Position numbers and translations under genes: made by a program | The notes under the pieces: model-generated | The model's database searches: none | What the model was told of the DNA's origin: nothing | Seen by the model: only the letters and a program-made list of their open reading frames with translations | Source of the DNA: Rhizophagus sp. LPA8_4_AMF | Lineage: Eukaryota > Glomeromycota > Glomeromycetes > Glomerales > Glomeraceae | Assembly (NCBI GenBank): GCA_021464525.1 | Contig: JADRCO010000840.1 | Span: 1 to 25,734, forward strand | Length of the DNA: 25,734 nt | Reading direction: 5' to 3' | In this document: positions 1 to 7,726 of the stretch, piece after piece | Layout: the number at the start of each line of letters is the position of its first letter | Position numbering within the stretch: position 1 is the first letter of the stretch

Positions 1-43
<43 letters not shown>

Positions 44-873
44 TTTTTTTTTTTTCTCCACAGTAACATAATGTACTAACTACTACCAACAAAAAAAAAG
101 AGGGAAATTCCTTTCCGCAAAAAAAAAAAAAGTTCATATAATTTTGTTATAATTTTTTGATATAATAATAATATATAATATATACTTCCTTCGATCAAAA
201 AACCAAAATAATTGTATAAAAAATAATTATTCTTTCTCAATATCAATGTATAAATAATAAATAACTTAAAATAATAATAAATATATAAATAAATAACCTC
301 TTCTCATTTGTCCTATATATAATAATGTGTTAATGTGAAAGTTATATATATATAAATTTTTAAATACAAAATGGTAAGAAAGATAAAAAATCATAAATAG
401 AAAAAAATTTCTTATCATCAAGTAATGATAAATAAATACAATATGCAATATAAAAATTTTTTATTTGTGCAGAAAGAATATGATGTGGGGGAAATGATTA
501 GAGTATAAAAAGTTAAAAAAAGTTTGTATATAACATATATAAAATAAATAAAAGAAATCAACCAAAAATAAAAATCATCAAAAAACTACATCAATTCCCC
601 CGCAAATAAACCTCATACCGCAAGCTTATTTCTAGCAAAACAGAAGCCTTAGATGTAATTTAGAAAAAAATAGTTTTTTAAAAGAGGGAAATGTTTTTTT
701 TTTCGTCTAGAGATCAAAATAAAAGGGATTAAAAATATTTTATTATTATTTTTTTTTTCTTTTTTCTTTTTTTTTTCTGTTTTGCTACCTTGTAATAAAA
801 TACAAATAATATTTTTTTTTTCTTGTAGTTGAGAAAGGAATAATTATTAATTTATTAATATTTTGGTCTTTTT
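1..873. other. AT-rich flank with no recognised gene
   Basis: I see no gene here. The stretch opens with a run of 39 A followed directly by 16 T (1-55) and continues as low-complexity AT with many short A and T runs. Short open frames occur on both strands but have no recognisable motif and look like chance. The last few hundred bases lie just past the stop codon of the GID4-like gene on the minus strand and probably include its 3' untranslated region. Confidence 0.6.
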
Positions 874-2188
874 TTATCGAAATTCAAATGATGGAAAAGA
901 ATTATTGTCCGGACAATGACGTAATTTTAATTCTTGGAATCTATATAAGAAGTAAAATATTGTTAGTGTATGTGGATCTACGAATGATCAGCCAAAACAT
1001 TACCCTGAACCCTTCAAATCAAGTAATTCAAACATCAATCTATTCATTAAATTTTCCCATTCCTTCAATTAAAAAAAAAACATACCGTTCCGAACTTTTA
1101 TGGAAATAAAATCCTGTAATCATCCCTGTACTTAATTGGTAACAGATATAATAGAATCCAGCAAAACTAGCACCATTAATAGTTCTAACACGATGATCAG
1201 GTACAAGAAAATGTTCTTTCCATCTCATAAAGATAAAATCTTTATTATGAAAGTCATAAACAAATCCGTCCTTTTTCATATGACTTTTAAGGGGCCGAAA
1301 AGCCGGGAAACGAGTCTGTAAAATTGTTTCAATGAATCAAAAAGTCCGTATTTACAAGAATAACGAAATCAATAAAGCTATATATCAAAATAAATATTTT
1401 TAATAATTTTAAAAAATCATCATACCCAATGTTGTATATCTACTTTGTCATCGGCGTCCCATTTCTTGGTAAGAAATGAATATTTTCTGCCAATAATTTC
1501 CGCCTCAAAGAATGTAGTCAACTCAGGATAGTCCTCGGTAAGCCCTTGAATATGAAGATATCCGCACAAGAATGATTCTGAAAGATCAACATGCTAAAAA
1601 AAATTTTTTTAATTAGTTATGGAAAATTTTCGTCGATAAAAATCTTTTCTAAATTGAAATCTATCGTAATGATCGCTTTTATTTCGTCAATCCGACAAGA
1701 ATCTTGTATTGAAATTTTTATAATCATCATAATTTTTTTTTTCTTGACCCATGTTTAATTTTCATTCCTCCTCCAAAAATTAAGATATTATTTATTTCTC
1801 GCAATTTTCTGATCTAATTTCATCTGTTAATACATCGATGATCTTTCGTAGAATAAATTTTTCTTACCTGAATATGAACAGAAACGTCATAGCTGCTTCT
1901 ACCACTTCGTTGTTCACCTCTGAACTTTGAACCGGAGTAAAGTGAACAAGTTGTGGTTGGTAATAATCTAACTGATGAAATTTCCGTTGTAAGAGAAAGA
2001 CGTCGCTTTCTCTTTTGCAACAGTTGTTGTTGCCTTAATTGTTCTTGTTGTTTTTTTTGTTGTTCAGCATAGTGTTTGTGAGAAGGATCTCGACAAACTC
2101 CATCGACACACATACATTTGTCCGGCAAACTATTATTGTTGATGGTGCTCGTTGTTGCAGGGATAACGGGGTTTGAGAATACAGGCAT
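874..2188 (-). CDS. GID4: GID4/Vid24 family Pro/N-degron receptor of the GID/CTLH E3 ligase
   Basis: Four exons on the minus strand: 2188-1868, 1593-1426, 1315-1086 and 940-874. All borders are GT-AG, and the product is 261 aa. Residues 83-261 follow the Vid24 beta-barrel: LYSGSKFRG near 83-91, then [38 protein letters not shown] and the terminal FEFR, all hallmarks of human GID4. In that family the barrel pocket recognises N-terminal proline degrons and presents substrates, in yeast the gluconeogenic enzymes, to the GID ubiquitin ligase; that role is inferred here. The start is secure because an in-frame stop lies 9 nt upstream. The N-terminal 80 residues differ from animal GID4: a Cys/His-rich stretch (C25, C27, C32, H37, H39) precedes a Gln-rich basic helix. 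Human GID4 is about 300 aa, so this copy is full length and intact. Confidence 0.93.
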
Positions 2189-3267
2189 TGATAGTTATTG
2201 AGAATATTGAGAATTGAAAGGTTATTATAAGAGTCAATTAAATCCTATAAATAAGTAAAGACTAAAGGAAAAAAAAAAGGGTTATAAGATATAAATGAAA
2301 GCTTGTTCAATAGATATGAGTGGCGGCTCAAGTGGCGAAGTTTTTTTTTTTTTTATGGCGAAAAAATTTTTTCTGGGTACAAAACTAGCTCTAGTTATTT
2401 TAATGTCTATATGTTACTTTATAAAGTATAGCCGGAGTGCGGGGTAACGGTCAGCGAAAAAAAATATGGCTAAGGAAAAAAAAAAATAAAACCAAAGACT
2501 TACGAGTTATTGTACAAACAAAGAAATTATCCAAAAATGTTATAGAATAATTTATATAATGGTCAAGTTTATTTATTATGTTATGTTTATAAGATCTTTT
2601 CAGAAAAAAAAACGATGAAAATAAAAAAAAAATATCTCTATATGGGAAACAAAGCAAATCTCAAAAAAAAAAATTTTTTTTTCTATAATGAAATAAAATT
2701 ACAATTATCGAGAAATATGTGGGAGGAAGAAAGGGGCTATGATTAAAAAGGGAAGAAAAGAATTTAAGGCAGAATTGGAAAAAAAAAAAAAAAAAAAATT
2801 TTTTTTTTATTCGGGGCGAGTGTTTTCGTACTAACATAGAAAACAATGATTTGCATTTATTTAAATTTAGGGAAATGATCATGTGATATTCTTTTTATTT
2901 TCTCAAAACGGTTGAGGCGGGTGGCTCGGAGTTTGGGGTAAATCTCTTGGTGGTAAGACAAAATCTGCTTTCCATTGTACCTAACCAGACATTGTTTCAA
3001 TAGCACTTCTTTCGCAATCTAATCTTAAATGTTACAATTTGCAGAGGAAGATTGAACTTTAAGTTCAGTACAACGTCGCAATAATTAGCCGAACATGATT
3101 ATTCCTATTGTCAGTATCACACTTTAAATTTATATCTTATAGCTGCGCAACCGATCAACCTTTTCCCATGGATTCGGAAAGCTTGTGTAACTGAATCAAA
3201 GGGAGCTTAGGGAGTTTAGTAGTATAGTATGGAGTTCTTTATTATCCAACTTCTAAAATTGGTAATT

Positions 3268-3287
3268 CATATGAAATTTTTCATATG
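3268..3287. repeat. 20-bp near-perfect palindrome
   Basis: CATATGAAA and its exact reverse complement TTTCATATG are separated by two T residues, giving a 9-bp stem with a 2-nt spacer. No gene function can be attached. It lies in the same non-coding interval as the CACGTG palindrome at 3362-3373. Confidence 0.6.
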
Positions 3288-3361
3288 CAAAACTTAATAG
3301 AACGAAAAATTTACGCCGATTAAAAAGCCCGTGCCCCGCGCCAATTTTCGTTTTTGATTGC

Positions 3362-3373
3362 TATCACGTGATA
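3362..3373. promoter_or_regulatory. Palindromic E-box, TATCACGTGATA
   Basis: A perfect 12-bp palindrome centred on CACGTG, the core bound by bHLH regulators (Cbf1/Pho4 type in fungi). Similar CACGTG cores flank the Ska3-like gene at 18317-18410. Binding is inference, and no protein-coding gene was found immediately beside this copy. Confidence 0.3.
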
Positions 3374-3510
3374 ATTGTTTATGTAAATTATTCTCACAAT
3401 TTTTCCTAATAATTATCTGCACACGTCAAAAATTACTGTGCACCTTTTCGATTGGTCAGAAATGATGTACATATGATTATCACGTTACACTCTTAAAAAA
3501 TTTTCAAGAG

Positions 3511-3519
3511 AAAAAAAAA
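3511..3519 (-). terminator. RNA polymerase III terminator of tRNA-Val
   Basis: Nine consecutive A on the given strand read as nine T on the minus strand, starting a few bases after the tRNA 3' end. A run of four or more T is the standard Pol III stop signal. Confidence 0.85.
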
Positions 3520-3524
3520 TCTTT

Positions 3525-3598
3525 TGATTCCTGCCAGGTTCGAACTGGCGACCTTCAGCGTGTTAGGCTGACGTGATAACCAACTACACCAAGGAATC
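3525..3598 (-). tRNA. tRNA-Val(AAC): tRNA-Val (anticodon AAC)
   Basis: The minus strand folds as a complete cloverleaf. The 7-bp acceptor stem is GATTCCT/AGGAATC with discriminator A. The D arm includes the Pol III A box (GGTGTAGTTGG). The anticodon stem TCAGC/GCTGA holds the loop CTAACAC, giving anticodon AAC, which reads GUU/GUC/GUA/GUG as inosine-containing valine tRNA. The T arm contains GTTCGAACC (B box). The gene has no intron and no encoded CCA, as expected for a eukaryotic nuclear tRNA. A nine-T Pol III terminator follows. There are no mismatches in the acceptor or anticodon stems, so it should be functional. Confidence 0.97.
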
Positions 3599-3670
3599 AA
3601 CTTCGTTAAAAGTGGGTCAATAAATTATTATTTATATATATCGCCATGTTTAGATTTTCAAATTTTATAA

Positions 3671-3688
3671 TATATATATATATATATA
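3671..3688. repeat. (TA)9 dinucleotide microsatellite
   Basis: Nine TA units in a row lie in the spacer between the tRNA and the ZNF706-like gene. Apart from this and the inverted repeat at 3897-3981, the spacer 3599-4046 holds nothing I recognise. Confidence 0.8.
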
Positions 3689-3896
3689 CTGTAGTAGTTA
3701 GCATAATGAAAATATTTAAAATAAATTTCGCTTTTGAACTAAAATATTTTACTTTTATTTTTTTTCGTAAAGAACATCAAACAGATAAAATATAAATACA
3801 ACAAACATTAATACTTAATAATAATTACATCATTTTTCACATGAAAAAAAAAGTACTACTACACGAGGAAAAAAAAAGAAAATTCAAATAAAATAC

Positions 3897-3981
3897 CCTC
3901 CGAGTCTCACCCTACTCCAAAATAATTATTTTTTTCTAATTATTTTTTTTTTAATCTCCAAGAAAGAGAAAGACTCGGAGG
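3897..3981. repeat. Nested inverted repeat downstream of the ZNF706-like gene
   Basis: An 11-bp perfect inverted repeat has arms at 3897-3907 (CCTCCGAGTCT) and 3971-3981 (AGACTCGGAGG). Inside it is a second, AT-only inverted repeat with arms AAAATAATTA (3919-3928) and TAATTATTTT (3937-3946). The outer arms are GC-rich in very AT-rich surroundings. The outer right arm lies 65 bp past the stop codon of the ZNF706-like gene, so on the minus strand it could form a hairpin in the 3' untranslated region or near the cleavage site. Role unknown. Confidence 0.7.
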
Positions 3982-4046
3982 ATTCGTTAAAATCAACAAG
4001 CTATAAAAATGAGTTAGTAAAAGATGATCAACCGGTGATATATATT

Positions 4047-4613
4047 TCATTGAAAATCTTTTTCAGGTGGGATAGTTTCTTTAGGATGTTTTGCCTAATA
4101 ATTTAAAAGAAAATAGGTGGAGATTAAAAAAAAAATTGTTGTTTTGTAAAATTGGTCCTTTCTTTATATTGTGATTTACCTCCATATGTTGAACAATGAT
4201 TTTATAATTAGCTACAGGAGTCTGATCAAAAAAAAATATTTTGTAAATTATATATTTTATAGGCTTAAATAAAATACTTTAATGTTTTGTTGCTAAAATG
4301 TACTTCTTACTTTACAAACGGGACATTTTAGTTGCAAACCCGCAGCACGAGCACCTAATTGAGATTTACCTCCTTGTCTATTTTCGGCTTGTTTCTGAGC
4401 CTTTTCCCTAAAAAATATTTAATAATAAGTTATTAATAAATATGAGTAATATTAATTAAATAAGGTAAATTATGGCAAATAACCTAAACCCACCTTGCTT
4501 GTTCCTAATAAACAAAGTTTAGTTTAGGGAAAGGTGTACATAATTATTTATAACCTTAATAAAATATTGTAAAAATAAATATGACTGCATACCTTTTGTT
4601 TTCCCCTGGCCAT
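4047..4613 (-). CDS. ZNF706-like small C2H2 zinc-finger protein
   Basis: Five exons on the minus strand: 4613-4593, 4504-4494, 4407-4311, 4221-4180 and 4094-4047, giving 72 aa. The product starts MARGKQKEQAREKAQKQA, a Lys/Gln-rich segment like the one opening human ZNF706 (76 aa), and ends with a single zinc finger. The finger is C39-x2-C42-x12-H55-x4-H60 followed by PKETIPPE, matching the HPKTPLPPE tail of ZNF706. Related small proteins in animals, plants and fungi are implicated in transcription or protein aggregation, but the molecular role is not settled. The second exon is only 11 nt; without it the frame is lost, and with it the KEQAREK junction fits. The gene is divergent from the eIF4E gene, with 737 bp between start codons. 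Confidence 0.88.
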
Positions 4614-5350
4614 TTACTAAAAGCGCCCGAATGGAAACAAACTCAAGGATGCAAATTATAAAAGAAAAAAAGAAAGAAAAAAAGTTGTGTAATAAAAGAA
4701 GATAAATTTTATGTTATATACCACAGACCCTATGATCTGTTCCTGATTTGATAATTGATATCAATAATTCGGTGATGAATTTCCTAAAATGGATTACACA
4801 CATCTAATTGTTGAACTTCCATTATTGATTTCTAAAAGTATTGTTAATTTTAAATCCGGTTCATTAAATAAAAAGATTTTCACTTAAAATTATAAATTAT
4901 GTGGGTCAGTGTAAAGTTATAAATTATGATTATTATGTCAGGATAAAAATCTTGAATTAAAACAGTTTTACTGTTTGTTTTTTTTTGATTTTTGGATGAT
5001 CCCACTTTGATCCTTTTGTAACCAACAAATGAATAAATTCCAAAAAGTTTGTGTAAAAAGTGATGACGCGCGATGTTGTATAATAATCCAAATCAATTCA
5101 ACCAATAAAATATTAGTCTTACCTCACACAATGTGGGGCAAAAGGTCATAATGAATGAAGATGGATGGAAAGACTGAATTGTAATTTGATTTTCGGAAAA
5201 TTTTTTTTTTTTTTTTTTGCTTGCTTAATCTTTCAACTCTAAAAACCTGTAATTTATTATTATTTTTTTTCTAACAAAATACATTTCTGAATAATTTGGC
5301 TTTTTCTTTAAATAAACTTTTCAAGTAATATAGAAAAATTAAAATTAGGA
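4614..5350. promoter_or_regulatory. Divergent upstream region of the ZNF706-like and eIF4E genes
   Basis: 737 bp between two outward-facing start codons and therefore expected to hold both promoters. It includes an 18-T run (5201-5218) about 130 bp before the eIF4E start, a plausible nucleosome-excluding tract. I see no conserved TATA box or other specific site that I would defend, and no coding frame. Confidence 0.45.
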
Positions 5351-6882
5351 ATGGAATCTGTTTGGAAGCGCAGGTATAAATAGAATAGGCGTGATTTTAG
5401 TATTAGAATTTTTTTTTATTTCTGATCAAAAAAAGATTTCCCTTATATATTAACAAAGAAACAGATTACTAAATATGTATTAAATCTTTCCTAATATTTT
5501 ATAATTTAGCAACCGTTTAACTGTTAACACTGACCATAATTCTGCAACTACCACAACCACAACTCCTACAGCAATAACCCCAACTTCAACATCCTCAACA
5601 AAACTCATCCAACTTCAACGCACAAATTCACCAAATGGAGTTACTGGCAGCATGGCTGCTTCCACTGTTCTTTTAGCACCAACAACGCCCCTGGGAATGG
5701 GCTCTGGTTTGGGTAGTAGTAGCAGTGGGAGCAGTTATCTTACTAAACGTATGAGTATTTCGGGTGTAGGAGAAGATAAAGATAATAAAGAAAAAGAAAA
5801 TGGAAATAGTAGTAATGGTCTGGTATTGACGCGTCAACAGTTCACACCGAGTCCTACTAGTGAGATTCATCCATTGCATTTTACTTGGGTATTCTGGTTT
5901 ATGCATCGTAATCCTGGGAGCAAAATACTAAATTACGAGAGTTCTATGAAAAAGATTGCAGCATTTTCTTCGGTGAGTCTATCGAAATCTAGTATGGATT
6001 TTTTATTTTTTTTTTTTTTATTCAATTACTTTGTTCTTTTTGCTTAATTAATCGTTTATTAAGTATTTTGAATTTTTTTTTAGATAGAGGATTTCTGGGC
6101 GGTTTATAGTCATCTTCGAAGACCTCATGAGTTACCTAATATTAGCGATTATCATCTCTTTAAACAAGGAGTTAGGCCTGTTTGGGAGGTTCGTGTTTAT
6201 TTTATTTATTTTATTTTGTATTAATAAATGTCTAGTTACTATGACAAAAAATTTCATATTAAAATCAAAAAAAAAATAAATAAAATAAAAAAGACATTAT
6301 ATGATTTAAAATTAATTATTATCTTTTTTTATAAAAACAGATATAAAATTGTTTTTATTTATTTTATTTTTATTTATTATTTATTTTTCCTTAATAGGAT
6401 GATACAAATATTAATGGAGGTAAATGGATTGTAAGGTTAAAGAAAGGTTTAGCAAGTCGATATTGGGAGAGCTTGGTAAGCTAATATAATTTTGATCTCT
6501 CGATGATAATATTAAATTATTGTATTAACTTACTATGAAATCCTTAAAATAGGTAATGGCGGTAATTGGAGACCAATTTGATGTTGGTACGGAAATTTGC
6601 GGTGCGGTGCTGTCCATCCGCAGTTCGGAGGACATCTTGTCCCTGTGGAATCAGTCGGCGCACGAAGGAAGAATTAATTTAAAAATAAGGTTTTGTTTCG
6701 GATAGTTAAGTTTTTTTTTTTTTTTGATTTATTTTTAATTAACTTTCTTTTTTTTTATTTTCTTTAGAGATACCATGAAAAGGGTTTTGAATTTACCCTC
6801 TGATACTATTATGGAATATAAAACACACAACGATGCTTTGAAAGATAATTCTAGTTTTAGGAATACAGACGTTTTTCGATAA
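5351..6882 (+). CDS. EIF4E2: eIF4E family cap-binding protein, class II (4EHP/eIF4E2-like)
   Basis: Six exons: 5351-5373, 5510-5972, 6084-6188, 6398-6475, 6553-6689 and 6768-6882, giving 306 aa. The core (about 130-290) carries the 4EHP signature: HPLHFTWVFWF, FWAVYSHLRRP, DYHLFKQGVRPVWEDD, NGGKWIVRLKKGLASRYWE, ICGAVLSIR and TIMEYKTH. In the family these bind the mRNA m7G cap; class II members mostly repress translation. Stacking tryptophans are present at W196 (PVWEDD) and at W134, the position equivalent to W43 of human eIF4E, whereas the W56 equivalent is Y150. About 125 residues of Thr/Ser/Gly-rich, probably disordered sequence precede the core. The first exon is just 23 nt (MESVWKR plus two bases). 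If it is wrong, Met56 at 5652 is the next in-frame start. Introns 3 and 5 have weak GTT donors. The gene is tail-to-tail with PARN. Confidence 0.92.
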
Positions 6883-7726
6883 AAAAGTAATTTTCTAAAA
6901 AAAAAAAAAAATAATAATTAATTATTAATCAAATATTAATGTTCGCTTCTTCTATTTGAGAGTAATAACAGATTATCGTTTCTCGGCTTTTTTCGTCCTA
7001 AAAATTAAAATGTATTTTGTTTAAGAAGGAAAAAAAAAAAAAAATAATAATAACCGGAATATACATATATATATTACAGAAAGTACAGAAAGTGATAAAT
7101 TTGTCTGCTTAATCAATGAGTAAAATTTTATCTTATTACCTTTATAATAAAATTTCACGGCGCATACTCATCACATAATGATTAAGTTAAGTTTATGATT
7201 ATCAATGTATGCATGCTGATCGGTCCGATTTGATGTATGATCTGTGTAGCATCAGAAAAGCATAAAAGGAACGCTTCACGAAAAATATGTATTTCATAAT
7301 TTTTAATTTTTATTGAAAGTATTAATAATATTTCTATAGACTATATAGACTGCTAATAAATACTATAGATACTAAAATAGTAAGTAATTTGGACGTAAAA
7401 TAATGCAAGCAATACGATATAAAGAATCGTCTTATTTTTTTTTTCTGCATTTTATATCTCTGTTTCTTAAAATGTGTGTACAATAAATCCCCATGGAGGA
7501 TAACCTTGAAGAGTTTTGATTTGTCAGGTAGAAAAAGGTAAAAAGGAACGTAGATATTCAATGGTTCTATATATCCCGAATATTGAAATTTCACAAAAAG
7601 GTTTAAATCATCATAACCATTTATGAATGAAGTCAGTATTATTAAAAAATATAATAATAAAATATATATATATATTTTTATTTGAAATAAGCTTCTTTAA
7701 AAGGCTGCATTTTACAATAAATAACC
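6883..7726. other. Convergent intergenic region between eIF4E and PARN tails
   Basis: 844 bp between two stop codons, so it holds two 3' untranslated regions. It is AT-rich with several A runs. A 260-nt open frame on the minus strand (7594-7334) has no recognisable motif and is probably chance. I see no other structure. Confidence 0.5.

Larger units (their letters stand above)
2189..3510. other. Intergenic region upstream of GID4, no gene recognised
   Basis: No coding frame with recognisable motifs was found. The first 250 bp are probably GID4 promoter and 5' leader. Two A-run/T-run junctions occur (A11T9 at 2663-2682 and A20T10 at 2779-2808). The interval 2900-3480 is less AT-rich and more complex than its surroundings. 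It contains a 20-bp hairpin palindrome (3268-3287), a 12-bp palindrome around CACGTG (3362-3373) and an ATTGG (inverted CCAAT) at about 3451, which looks promoter-like, but the only gene next to it is the tRNA. Confidence 0.5.

Noticed and set aside
7334..7594. Minus-strand 86-codon open frame in the eIF4E/PARN tail region
   Set aside because: No recognisable motif, low-complexity composition, and position within two 3' untranslated regions.
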